Shown: positions 47,816-57,595 of the stretch, piece by piece
How positions within the stretch are numbered: the first letter of the stretch is position 1
Layout: each line of letters opens with the position of its first letter
From: Fictibacillus phosphorivorans
GTDB lineage: Bacteria; Bacillota; Bacilli; Bacillales; Fictibacillaceae
Direction: 5' to 3'
Assembly: GCF_001619875.1 (NCBI RefSeq)
Contig: NZ_LRFC01000004.1
Coordinates: 1 to 57,595 of the forward strand
Length of the DNA stretch: 57,595 nt
The notes under the pieces: model-generated
Told to the model about the DNA's origin: nothing
What the model saw: only the letters and a program-made list of their open reading frames with translations
Databases searched by the model: none
Position numbers and translations under genes: made by a program

Positions 47816-48742
47816 ATGGCAAGAGTGGCACAATCCGTAACAGAATTGATTGGTCAGACACCTGTTGTGAAATTAAATCGTATTACAACAGAAGATATGG
47901 CAGATGTTTATCTAAAGTTAGAGTTCATGAATCCAGGAAGCAGTGTGAAAGACCGTATCGCATTAGCAATGATTGAGGATGCGGAGAAAAGCGGAAAATT
48001 AAAGGCAGAAGATACGATTGTAGAACCAACAAGCGGAAATACAGGGATTGGTTTGGCGATGGTTGCTGCCGCAAAAGGGTATAAAACAGTCCTTGTTATG
48101 CCTGAAACAATGAGTTTAGAAAGAAGAAACCTGCTTAGAGCGTATGGAGCAGATTTGGTATTAACTCCTGGTCCTGAAGGGATGGGCGGAGCGATTAGAA
48201 AAGCAGAAGAGTTAGCGAAAGAAAAAGGTTATTTCATGCCACAGCAGTTTAAAAATGAAGCGAACCCTGCTATTCATAGAGATACAACAGGACAAGAAAT
48301 CGTATCTCAATTTCCGGATGGACTAGACGCATTTGTTTCTGGTATCGGAACAGGTGGTACGATCACAGGTGCAGGCCAGGTTCTAAAAGAGAAATATCCA
48401 GACATTAAAATCTTTGCTGTAGAACCAACAGATTCTCCTGTATTATCTGGAGGTAAGCCAGGACCACATAAAATCCAAGGTATCGGCGCAGGTTTTGTTC
48501 CAGATATTTTAAAAACAGACATTTATGACGAAGTGTTAACCATCTCAAATGAGGAAGCCTTTGAATGGGCGAGAAAAGCTGCCCGTGAAGAAGGTCTGCT
48601 AGGCGGAATCTCATCAGGTGCAGCCATCTCAGCTGCTCTAAAAGTTGCTAAGAAGCTAGGAAAAGGTAAAAAGGTATTAGCGATTATCCCAAGTAACGGC
48701 GAGCGTTACTTAAGTACACCATTGTACCAATTCGAAGATTAA
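47816..48742 (+). CDS. cysK: Cysteine synthase (O-acetylserine thiol-lyase)
   Basis: This 308-residue PLP enzyme makes cysteine from O-acetylserine and sulfide. It has [10 protein letters not shown] with the PLP lysine near residue 44, the PTSGNTGIG loop near 70, and the phosphate loop [10 protein letters not shown] near 180. AGGAG lies before ATG 47816. In B. subtilis CymR controls cysK; I did not see a recognisable site. It is a single-gene unit with promoter and terminator. Confidence 0.96.
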   Translation: MARVAQSVTELIGQTPVVKLNRITTEDMADVYLKLEFMNPGSSVKDRIALAMIEDAEKSGKLKAEDTIVEPTSGNTGIGLAMVAAAKGYKTVLVMPETMSLERRNLLRAYGADLVLTPGPEGMGGAIRKAEELAKEKGYFMPQQFKNEANPAIHRDTTGQEIVSQFPDGLDAFVSGIGTGGTITGAGQVLKEKYPDIKIFAVEPTDSPVLSGGKPGPHKIQGIGAGFVPDILKTDIYDEVLTISNEEAFEWARKAAREEGLLGGISSGAAISAALKVAKKLGKGKKVLAIIPSNGERYLSTPLYQFED

Positions 48743-48801
48743 TCTTTTTAAAGAGAGCTCCCTCTTTTGCGGGAGAAAACAAGAATATACAAGCTAAATC
48801 G

Positions 48802-48832
48802 AAAAACGCAACGAAAATTCGTTGCGTTTTTA
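48802..48832 (+). terminator. cysK terminator
   Basis: AAAAACGCAACG / CGTTGCGTTTTT stem-loop. Confidence 0.85.
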
Positions 48833-49004
48833 CTTGCTTTGTAAGGATTTTAATAAAAAACACAACTTTTTTTACCTTAATGACCCTAATTAGCACATAT
48901 TTTCGCAAATCGCCAATAACTATTGCCACACCGCAAATAGATATGCGAATTCACTAGTCAATTAACCTGTCATTCTTAGTTAAAAAGAACAATTTTACGC
49001 TATT

Positions 49005-49105
49005 GAGCGAAAACAGCTGTGTTGTGAGCGAAACCGACCCCTGACTGAGCGAAAACCCCATTCGATTGAGCGAAAGTGTAATAAATAAAAGAACACGTAC
49101 CGTAA
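49005..49105. repeat. 21-bp-period array, core GAGCGAAA (4 units), with shared tail
   Basis: GAGCGAAA starts at 49005, 49026, 49047 and 49068, exactly 21 bp apart, with no similarity between cores. The last unit and following 30 bp (49070-49105) match 36880-36915 (31 of 36). It lies in the 610-bp cysK-pabB gap, which has no gene. Confidence 0.75.
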
Positions 49106-49150
49106 AACAGGGTGCTGCAGTAATTTCCTGTAATCAGGCAACATTAATCA

Positions 49151-49225
49151 GTTAATAGAAACGACAGGTGCGAGAATCACCGCACACCCCTCGGAAAGCA
49201 AAGCAACCTGTATTGGAAATCAACC
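49151..49225 (+). repeat. Degenerate palindromic element, copy I
   Basis: Recognisable pieces of the interspersed element (GTTAAT, AGGTGCGAGA, CCCCTCGGAAAGC, GGAAATCAAC) are present, but about 50 bp of the centre is missing. Confidence 0.6.
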
Positions 49226-49352
49226 CACTTCCATAAGCAACAAAGTTTTTACCAATTGGAGCCATGTAAATGCAGGAAATTGGGAGAAAGGTGTGCCAAA
49301 GTGAAACACCTCATGTACAATGTAAGCAGAAGATTTTTGGGAGAGTGACCAT

Positions 49353-50777
49353 ATGGGGATGAATAATAAATGGCATGTCATGCATTCATGTATACACCTT
49401 TCTAAAGAAGAGTGGTTTTATAAATATAAATTCTTAGCAGCGACAGAACCTCGCCACGTTATGTTGGAGAGCGGAAGAACAGGAAAGTATAGCATTATCG
49501 GCCTTTCTCCTTTCGCTGAAGTCACAGGTAAACACAATGAACTAACCATTAAAACAGATGAAGGTTCAACGGTTTTAACTGGTCCGGTGTATGAGCAGTT
49601 CCAAAACTGGTTTAAAGATTTTGAAGTAGAACCAGTAGAAGGCTTGCCGGATTTTACAGGCGGGGCAATCGGATATTTAAGCTATGACCTTACTCGCGAA
49701 TTTGAAAAGCTGCCAGTTACGTCAGAGGACGATCTCGGCTTGCCGGATTTATATTTCTTATTATTTAAAGATGTTTTTGTTTACGAACATGAAACAAGCA
49801 CCCTGTGGATCCTTGTTACAGGAGAAGAGAAGAACGACCCTTATCTTATGGACAAGCTTCGTGCGTTTAAAGAAATGTGGGAAGCGCCTCTATCCGATCA
49901 AGAGTCACATCAAGATCAGGGTTATCCAATAGAAGACTTTAAACATGTATCAATGACTGAAGATGTTTTTGTAGAAGCGGTTAAAAAGATTCAACATTAT
50001 ATCTCTGAAGGAGACGTGTTCCAAGTAAACTTATCCGTTCGCCAGTCAAAAGCATTAAGAACACCTCCTTTTCACGTATACGAAGAATTAAGAAGAATCA
50101 ATCCTTCGCCATATATGGGCTATCTGCAGACTCCTGATTTTCAGCTCGTTAGCGCTTCGCCTGAACTCTTAGTAAAGAAAAAAGGTGACCGAATAAGCAC
50201 CAGACCGATTGCTGGCACACGTCCGCGCGGTAGAACAGAAGAAGAAGATCTGGAGCTTGCAAACACGCTTATTGAAAATGAGAAAGAACGGGCTGAACAT
50301 GTGATGCTTGTCGATCTCGAGCGAAATGATCTTGGTAAGGTCTCTGTCTATGGCAGCGTAAATGTGGACGAGTTCATGGTGATTGAAAGGTATTCGCACG
50401 TCATGCACATCGTCTCTAACGTGGTAGGAAAATTGCGGCCAGAATGTGATGCGTTTGATTGTATAAAAGCGACATTCCCTGGTGGTACAATCACTGGCGC
50501 GCCAAAGGTAAGAACGATGGAGATCATTGAGGAGTTAGAACCTGTACGAAGAGGCGTTTACACAGGAAGCATAGGGTGGATCGGTTTTAACGGCGATACC
50601 GAAATGAATATCGCAATTCGTACGATGGTATGTCAAAATGAAACTGCACACGTTCAAGCGGGTGCCGGTATTGTAATTGACTCCATACCTGAAAGTGAAT
50701 ACAAAGAGAGTTTAAAAAAAGCAGAGGCGCTGTGGCGTGCCAAAGAGCAGAGTGAGCTCGGGTCAATTTTGGTCTAA
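49353..50777 (+). CDS. pabB: Aminodeoxychorismate synthase component I
   Basis: This 474-residue member of the chorismate-binding family has [13 protein letters not shown] near 225, [25 protein letters not shown] near 280, [21 protein letters not shown], and [21 protein letters not shown] near 378. It converts chorismate with glutamine-derived ammonia to 4-amino-4-deoxychorismate. It opens the folate cluster pabB-pabA-pabC-folP-folB-folK. The start may be ATG 49353 or 49359. Confidence 0.93.
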   Translation: MGMNNKWHVMHSCIHLSKEEWFYKYKFLAATEPRHVMLESGRTGKYSIIGLSPFAEVTGKHNELTIKTDEGSTVLTGPVYEQFQNWFKDFEVEPVEGLPDFTGGAIGYLSYDLTREFEKLPVTSEDDLGLPDLYFLLFKDVFVYEHETSTLWILVTGEEKNDPYLMDKLRAFKEMWEAPLSDQESHQDQGYPIEDFKHVSMTEDVFVEAVKKIQHYISEGDVFQVNLSVRQSKALRTPPFHVYEELRRINPSPYMGYLQTPDFQLVSASPELLVKKKGDRISTRPIAGTRPRGRTEEEDLELANTLIENEKERAEHVMLVDLERNDLGKVSVYGSVNVDEFMVIERYSHVMHIVSNVVGKLRPECDAFDCIKATFPGGTITGAPKVRTMEIIEELEPVRRGVYTGSIGWIGFNGDTEMNIAIRTMVCQNETAHVQAGAGIVIDSIPESEYKESLKKAEALWRAKEQSELGSILV

Positions 50778-50805
50778 CACAGCACATGAGAGGAGAAGAG
50801 ACGAG

Positions 50806-51402
50806 ATGATTTTAATGATTGATAACTACGATTCTTTTACGTACAACCTCGTTCAGTATTTAGGAGAGATGGGTGAGGAGCTTGTCGTAAAACGAAACGA
50901 TGAGATAACGATAGCAGAAATTGAGCAGCTGAATCCGGAATTTTTAATGATCTCACCTGGTCCATGTTCACCAAATGAAGCGGGAATCAGTTTAGAGGCA
51001 ATTTCATACTTTGCCGGAAAAATCCCGATTTTTGGTGTTTGTTTAGGTCACCAGTCAATCGCGCAAGTTTTTGGAGGAGACGTGGTACGTGCTGAGCGGT
51101 TGATGCACGGGAAAGTTTCCCCAGTTCTTCATGACGGCAAAACGGTTTATGAAGGATTAGCACAAGAATTTCCTGCGACACGCTATCACTCCCTAATCGT
51201 AAAAAGAGAGACACTGCCTGATTGCTTTGAGATTTCTTCTTGGACGGAAGAAGGAGAAATTATGGGCATCCGTCATAAAGAGCTTCCGATAGAAGGCGTA
51301 CAATATCATCCAGAATCCATTTTAACGGAAGACGGCAAGAAGCTGTTACGAAACTTTATCAATACGTATAAAGGCAAAAATGTATCATGTACATCTATTT
51401 AA
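50806..51402 (+). CDS. pabA: Aminodeoxychorismate/anthranilate synthase glutamine amidotransferase
   Basis: This 198-residue class I glutamine amidotransferase begins [21 protein letters not shown]. The catalytic Cys is in GVCLGHQS near residue 80, and His/Glu in VQYHPESI near 168-173. In Bacillus this subunit serves both PabB (folate) and TrpE (tryptophan). ATG 50806 has AGGAGA upstream; the longer frame overlaps the end of pabB. Its 3' end overlaps pabC by 16 bp. Confidence 0.95.
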   Translation: MILMIDNYDSFTYNLVQYLGEMGEELVVKRNDEITIAEIEQLNPEFLMISPGPCSPNEAGISLEAISYFAGKIPIFGVCLGHQSIAQVFGGDVVRAERLMHGKVSPVLHDGKTVYEGLAQEFPATRYHSLIVKRETLPDCFEISSWTEEGEIMGIRHKELPIEGVQYHPESILTEDGKKLLRNFINTYKGKNVSCTSI

Positions 51403-52235
51403 ACGGAAAAGTAGTGCCTAAAGAAGAAGCAGTCATCTCGCCGTACGATCACGGGTTCATGTACGGCGTGGGTGCGTTCGAAACGTTCAGAACGTATGAC
51501 GGCTTCCCTTTTTTGATTGATGAACATTTGACTCGGCTGCATGAAGCGCTAAAAGAGTTGAATATTCATTTGGAGCTTGATTCAGAAATAGTGATTGAAA
51601 TGGTAAATACTTTGCTGCGCAAAAATGAGTTGGATGATGCTTATTTCAGGTTGAATGTTTCAGCAGGTGTGGGAGATATCGGACTGCAGACTCTTCCTTA
51701 CGAAGTCCCTGCCGTCATCCTATATACAAAACCTCTTATAGAGAGCAGTACCCTTTTAGAAAAAGAACTGATTCCGTTAAAAACGGTGCGCAATACACCA
51801 GAGGGTGAAAAGAGGTTAAAATCACATCATTATTTAAACAGCATTCTTGGCAAGAGAGAGCTATCAGCTGTTAATCAAGAGGGTGTCTTTTTAACACAAG
51901 ACGGATACATCAGCGAAGGAACGGTTTCAAACATCTTTTGGTACAGTGATAACAAGCTGTTTACTCCGGGCACTTCTACAGGCATTTTAGAAGGCATCAC
52001 ACGAAAATGGGTAATGAATGCATCACAAATTCTGAACATTCCTGTTGAAACGGGGAATTATAAATTAGAGAAGTTAGTTGAAGCGGATGAAATTTTCCTG
52101 ACGAACTCGATTCAAGAACTCGTACCCGTAAACAAGTTTCAAGATAAAAAGTTTCCGGCAACTGAAGGTGAAATTTACAATCTTTACAAAGTACTTTATA
52201 AGGAACATACAAATAAACAACACCGAAGTATTTGA
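51387..52235 (+). CDS. pabC: Aminodeoxychorismate lyase
   Basis: This 282-residue fold-type IV PLP enzyme releases pyruvate from aminodeoxychorismate to give p-aminobenzoate. It shows [18 protein letters not shown] near 22-39, the PLP lysine in [16 protein letters not shown] near 147, and [12 protein letters not shown] 51387 lies within pabA, so translation is likely coupled. Confidence 0.92.
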   Translation: MYIYLNGKVVPKEEAVISPYDHGFMYGVGAFETFRTYDGFPFLIDEHLTRLHEALKELNIHLELDSEIVIEMVNTLLRKNELDDAYFRLNVSAGVGDIGLQTLPYEVPAVILYTKPLIESSTLLEKELIPLKTVRNTPEGEKRLKSHHYLNSILGKRELSAVNQEGVFLTQDGYISEGTVSNIFWYSDNKLFTPGTSTGILEGITRKWVMNASQILNIPVETGNYKLEKLVEADEIFLTNSIQELVPVNKFQDKKFPATEGEIYNLYKVLYKEHTNKQHRSI

Positions 52236-52261
52236 TGTATTTTTGAAAGGATAGATTCTCC

Positions 52262-53116
52262 ATGCATGAAATGTTAGTAAAACAGACTAGGCTTAATTGT
52301 GGCGAATACGTACTGGATTTTTCAAAAAAGACATATGTGATGGGAATTCTGAATGTCACACCGGATTCGTTTTCAGATGGCGGTCATCACAACAGGATCG
52401 AACAAGCCATTACCCATGCGAAACAGATGGTAAGGGATGGCGCTGATATTATTGATATTGGCGGTGAATCCACAAGACCTGGAGCTGAGAAGGTACCACT
52501 CAATCAAGAGCTTGATCGTGTCATTCCAGTAATTGAAGCATTAAAAAATGAAGTAGATGTGCCTTTATCCATCGACACATATAAAGCAGAGACTGCCTAT
52601 CAGGCCGTAAAAGCTGGTGCTCATATCATCAATGACGTCTGGGGAGCGAAGTTTGACCCGGATATGCCAAAAGTAATGGCTGAAACGAATGTCCCGGTAA
52701 TTTTGATGCATAACCGTTTTGATACGAACTATCAAGAATTCATGTCGGATGTAATCGCAGACTTAGAGCATAGCATTGCAATTGCCGTTAAGGCGGGGGT
52801 CAATCCTGAGAATATCATCTTAGATCCGGGTGTTGGTTTTGTTAAAACGTTTAAACAAAACCTTGAAACGATAAGAAGGCTGAATGAAATCGCAGAGTTA
52901 GGCTATCCTGTTTTATTAGGAACTTCACGAAAATCAATGATCGGTAAGGCGCTCGATCTTCCGGTAGAAGAGCGAGTGGAAGGTACAGGTGCGACGGTTT
53001 GCCTTGGAATAGAAAGAGGCTGTTCTATTGTACGTGTTCATGACGTGAAGGAAATAAACAGAATGGCTAAAATGATGGATATCATGCTCGGTAAAGGAGC
53101 GTTATCTCATGGATAA
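52262..53116 (+). CDS. folP: Dihydropteroate synthase
   Basis: This 284-residue TIM-barrel enzyme joins p-aminobenzoate to the pterin. It has MGILNVTPDSFSDGG near 22-36, DIIDIGGESTRPGA near 61-74, and LDPGVGFVKTFKQN; this is the sulfonamide target (sul in B. subtilis). GAAAGGA precedes ATG 52262. It overlaps folB by 8 bp. Confidence 0.95.
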   Translation: MHEMLVKQTRLNCGEYVLDFSKKTYVMGILNVTPDSFSDGGHHNRIEQAITHAKQMVRDGADIIDIGGESTRPGAEKVPLNQELDRVIPVIEALKNEVDVPLSIDTYKAETAYQAVKAGAHIINDVWGAKFDPDMPKVMAETNVPVILMHNRFDTNYQEFMSDVIADLEHSIAIAVKAGVNPENIILDPGVGFVKTFKQNLETIRRLNEIAELGYPVLLGTSRKSMIGKALDLPVEERVEGTGATVCLGIERGCSIVRVHDVKEINRMAKMMDIMLGKGALSHG

Positions 53117-53471
53117 GATGTATGTGAACGGGATGAAGTTCTACGGTTATCACGGAGTATTTGCAGAAGAGCAAAAACTTGGACAGCGTTTTAACGTGGA
53201 CGTCGTTTTGTCTATGGACCTATCAAAAGCGGGACTTTCTGATGAACTGGATGCTACGGTTAACTACGGCGAGGTATACGGAGCTGTTAAAGAAATCGTA
53301 GAAGGTGAGCCGGTAAAGCTTTTAGAGACATTGGCTGAAACGATCTCTGCAGCGTTGCTTGCTAAATTCACACAGATAGATGAGACAACAATAAAAGTTA
53401 TTAAGCCAGACCCGCCTATTCCGGGGCACTATGAATCGGTAGCCGTCGAAATCACGAGAGGGCGCGCTTAG
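53109..53471 (+). CDS. folB: Dihydroneopterin aldolase
   Basis: This 120-residue protein shows YGYHGVFAEEQKLGQRFNVDV near 13-33 and the catalytic lysine in KVIKPDPPIPGHYESVAVEI. It makes 6-hydroxymethyl-dihydropterin. It starts within folP, and the next start codon follows its stop directly. Confidence 0.95.
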   Translation: MDKMYVNGMKFYGYHGVFAEEQKLGQRFNVDVVLSMDLSKAGLSDELDATVNYGEVYGAVKEIVEGEPVKLLETLAETISAALLAKFTQIDETTIKVIKPDPPIPGHYESVAVEITRGRA

Positions 53472-54005
53472 ATGGTGAACAACAATATCGCTTATTTGTC
53501 AGTTGGTTCTAACATGGGGGATCGAGAACAATTGCTGCTAAAAGCAATCGCATTTTTAGAAGAGGATTCTGAGATATCGATTGAACGCCTTTCATCGATC
53601 TACGAAACGGACCCTGTTGGTGTTACAGATCAGCCACTGTTTCTAAATTTAGCACTAAAACTCAAAACGGACCTTTCTCCACAGGAGCTTTTGAGTAAAC
53701 TGCAAGAGGTGGAGATGAAACTGGACCGTAAACGAGTTCAAAAGTGGGGGCCGCGAACAATAGACCTTGACATTTTATTGTATAATAGTGTAAGTATACA
53801 GACGGAAGTATTAACGATCCCGCATCCACGTATGCTTGAAAGGGCATTTGTTCTCATACCTCTAAGTGAAATTGCTCCTGATGATGTTTATCCGGACAAA
53901 ACAATTTCGATACATCAAGTCCTTTGCGAACAAAGAGAAAAAGAAGGTGTACGCATATGGAAGAAGACAGACTTGGAAGACGCATCCGTGCGTTCAGAAA
54001 ATTAA
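53472..54005 (+). CDS. folK: HPPK: hydroxymethyl-dihydropterin pyrophosphokinase
   Basis: This 177-residue enzyme has LSVGSNMGDREQLL near the N-terminus, QPLFLNLALKLKT, RKRVQKWGPRTIDLDILLY near 92 and IPHPRMLERAFVLIPLSEI near 115. It supplies the pterin pyrophosphate to FolP. Its start abuts the folB stop; its 3' end overlaps yazB by 49 bp. Confidence 0.94.
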   Translation: MVNNNIAYLSVGSNMGDREQLLLKAIAFLEEDSEISIERLSSIYETDPVGVTDQPLFLNLALKLKTDLSPQELLSKLQEVEMKLDRKRVQKWGPRTIDLDILLYNSVSIQTEVLTIPHPRMLERAFVLIPLSEIAPDDVYPDKTISIHQVLCEQREKEGVRIWKKTDLEDASVRSEN

Positions 54006-54154
54006 AAGGCTATACCCAAGAACAGCTCGCTAAAGACATAGGGATCTCAGTATCCGTTTTAGGTGAAGTGGAAAGGGGCAGCCGAAAGCCCAAAGTGGAT
54101 TTGCTTCATAAAATAGCGAATCAGTTCAGCATTAACGTTGAAGAATTACAGTAA
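53957..54154 (+). CDS. yazB: Cro/CI-type HTH regulator YazB
   Basis: This 65-residue protein is a single XRE helix-turn-helix: LGRRIRAFRKLKGYTQEQLAKDIGISVSVLGEVERGSRKP, with recognition helix around 30-40. No effector domain is present. Its target is unknown. ATG 53957 is inside folK with AAGGTG upstream. Confidence 0.85.
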   Translation: MEEDRLGRRIRAFRKLKGYTQEQLAKDIGISVSVLGEVERGSRKPKVDLLHKIANQFSINVEELQ

Positions 54155-54196
54155 GAAGATAGATTGCCAATTCAATAGCGAAACGAGGTGATATGG

Positions 54197-55189
54197 ATGT
54201 TGAAAATAGGTGATATTACGCTTAAAAACCAAGTGGTTCTAGCACCGATGGCTGGTGTATGCAATCCTGCGTTCCGATTGATCGCAAAAGAGTTCGGAGC
54301 CGGGCTCGTATGTGCAGAGATGGTAAGTGACAAAGGGATTTTGCATGAGAATGAACGGTCTCTAAAGATGCTTTATGTCGATGAACGTGAAAAACCGCTC
54401 AGTCTCCAGATCTTCGGTGGAGAACGAGAATCTTTAGTTGCTGCTGCTAAATACGTTGATAAACATACAAACGCAGACATTATTGATATAAACATGGGAT
54501 GCCCTGTTCCGAAGATCACAAAATGTGATGCAGGAGCCAAATGGCTGCTAGACCCAGATAAGATCTATGAAATGGTAGCAGCGACTGTTGATGCTGTTCA
54601 AAAACCGGTGACGGTAAAAATGCGGATCGGCTGGGATGAAGACCACATTTTTGCTGTGAAAAATGCTCAAGCCGTTGAACGTGCGGGTGGTGCAGCGGTT
54701 GCTGTACACGGGCGTACACGTGTTCAAATGTACGAAGGAACAGCAGACTGGGACATCATCGGTGAAGTGAAGAAGAACGTATCGATTCCGGTAATCGGTA
54801 ACGGTGATATTTCCACACCTCAAGAAGCGAAAGAGCGTCTAGAGAAATACGGTGTCGATGGTGTAATGATCGGGAGAGCGGCTCTAGGAAACCCTTGGAT
54901 GCTGTATCGTACCATTCAATATCTTGAAAACGGAGAAATTGCTCCTGAACCAACTGCTCGCGAAAAGATGAACATCTGCATGCTTCATATGGACCGTTTA
55001 ATCGAACTAAAAGGTGAAGATGTTGCTACAAGAGAGATGAGGAAACACGCAGCTTGGTACCTAAAAGGTTTGCCGAAAACAGGTACTGTCCGAAACGAAA
55101 TCAACCAGATGACTACTCGTGATGGAATGAGTAAGCTATTGTTTGGTTATGTGGAGCAAATAGAAGAAGAAATACAAAAAATAAGCTAA
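54197..55189 (+). CDS. dusB: tRNA-dihydrouridine synthase DusB
   Basis: This 330-residue FMN-dependent enzyme reduces uridines in the tRNA D-loop. It has VVLAPMAGVCNPAFR near 15-29, INMGCPVPKITKCDAGA with the catalytic Cys near 100-116, HGRTRVQMYEG, and GNGDI and GVMIGRAALGNPW. ATG 54197 has GAGGTGAT upstream. The gene follows yazB by 42 bp. Confidence 0.94.
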   Translation: MLKIGDITLKNQVVLAPMAGVCNPAFRLIAKEFGAGLVCAEMVSDKGILHENERSLKMLYVDEREKPLSLQIFGGERESLVAAAKYVDKHTNADIIDINMGCPVPKITKCDAGAKWLLDPDKIYEMVAATVDAVQKPVTVKMRIGWDEDHIFAVKNAQAVERAGGAAVAVHGRTRVQMYEGTADWDIIGEVKKNVSIPVIGNGDISTPQEAKERLEKYGVDGVMIGRAALGNPWMLYRTIQYLENGEIAPEPTAREKMNICMLHMDRLIELKGEDVATREMRKHAAWYLKGLPKTGTVRNEINQMTTRDGMSKLLFGYVEQIEEEIQKIS

Positions 55190-55202
55190 AAGCTAGCAAA
55201 AT

Positions 55203-55236
55203 ACAGCCAGATCATCAGATGACTGGCTGTTGTTTG
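55203..55236 (+). terminator. dusB terminator
   Basis: ACAGCCAG / CTGGCTGT stem with a 12-base loop and a weak T-rich tail. Confidence 0.65.
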
Positions 55237-55289
55237 CTTAAACAAGCTTCTGGTGTTTTTCTTTTATAATGATTGAGGAGGAATAGCAT

Positions 55290-57213
<1,924 letters not shown>

Positions 57214-57222
57214 TTTATAGTC

Positions 57223-57250
57223 AAAAAGCCAGCCCTGTGCTGGCTTTTTG
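57223..57250 (+). terminator. lysS terminator
   Basis: AAAAAGCCAGC / GCTGGCTTTTT stem with loop of five bases. Confidence 0.85.
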
Positions 57251-57430
57251 TTTATTAAGCGTTCCGAGTATAAGATATAAAAAATTGAGAAATATAATGA
57301 AGGTGTATTTAATGAAATATCATTTCACTATATCTTGTATGATAGCAGTGTATTTATAAGCCTATCTAGTGGAAGGCTGAATAGCTGTATAATGACTTAA
57401 TTAAAAGTTAACTTTTTTTCGTTAAAACTA

Positions 57431-57459
57431 TTGTACAAGAGCGAAAAAGGTGGTATATT
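57431..57459 (+). promoter_or_regulatory. rRNA-type promoter P1
   Basis: TTGTAC (57431-57436), 17 bp, TATATT (57454-57459). It is the first of two stacked promoters with no gene before the window edge. Confidence 0.5.
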
Positions 57460-57531
57460 ATTCTTCGTCGCAAGGAATACTGACATGTTGACTGCTTCAC
57501 TTAAACGATTAAAAGTTTTTGAAAAAAGCTG

Positions 57532-57561
57532 TTGACAACGAGGGTTGCGACATGGTAATCT
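57532..57561 (+). promoter_or_regulatory. rRNA-type promoter P2
   Basis: TTGACA (57532-57537), 18 bp, TAATCT (57556-57561), followed by a leader-like GTCGCC...GCGGC segment. In B. subtilis an rRNA operon follows lysS, so a 16S gene is expected beyond the edge. Confidence 0.55.
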
Positions 57562-57595
57562 AATAAAGTCGCCAAAACGAGCGGCTAACAAAAAG

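Overview
The window is a contiguous piece of the origin-proximal chromosome of a low-to-moderate GC, endospore-forming Bacillaceae bacterium (Bacillus/Fictibacillus-like; I cannot fix the genus from sequence alone). The gene order matches the well-known csfB-to-lysS block of Bacillus subtilis almost gene for gene. Sporulation genes (csfB, yabG, sspF, spoVG, fin, spoVT, yabM, yabP, yabQ, spoIIE) are interleaved with housekeeping genes. Nearly everything is on the + strand, in the direction expected for replication from an origin to the left; abrB is the only convincing minus-strand gene. No phage, insertion sequence, CRISPR array or recently acquired island was seen.

Layout: (1) 1-759, a leader region with no gene, probably downstream of an rRNA operon. 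(2) 760-8360, csfB, a PLP decarboxylase, then tmk-darA-yaaR-holB-ricT-yabA and yabB-yazA-rsmI; ricT carries a one-base frameshift in a T7 run. (3) 8361-9707, abrB with its Spo0A-controlled promoter and a long metG leader. (4) 9708-16649, metG, yabD, yabE, rnmV, rsmA, yabG. (5) 17084-25335, veg, sspF, ispE, purR, ridA, spoVG, glmU, prs, ctc, pth, fin. (6) 25675-36032, mfd, spoVT, yabM, yabN, an HU gene, rqcP, yabP, yabQ, divIC, yabR. (7) tRNA-Met, spoIIE, yabS, yabT, tilS, hprT, ftsH. (8) coaX, hslO, cysK, then the folate cluster pabB-pabA-pabC-folP-folB-folK, yazB, dusB, a shortened Gre-like gene and lysS. The right edge carries tandem promoters of rRNA-operon type.

Regulation can be read directly at many genes: a sigma-F promoter at csfB, sigma-H at spoVG, sigma-B at ctc, sigma-G at spoVT, sigma-E at yabP, a 22-bp-spaced sigma-A/Spo0A-type promoter at spoIIE, a Spo0A box just downstream of the abrB start, a PurBox pair at purR and tandem consensus sigma-A promoters at veg. 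Together they link this block to the vegetative-to-sporulation switch.

Beyond the genes, the spacers hold two repeat systems. One is a roughly 130-bp interspersed palindromic element (nine copies, some internally deleted or with insertions). The other, which I consider the most interesting observation, is a set of six intergenic arrays in which a short motif recurs every 21 bp (occasionally 20). Different loci use different core motifs, but some share flanking head or tail sequence, suggesting one class of element with variable cores.
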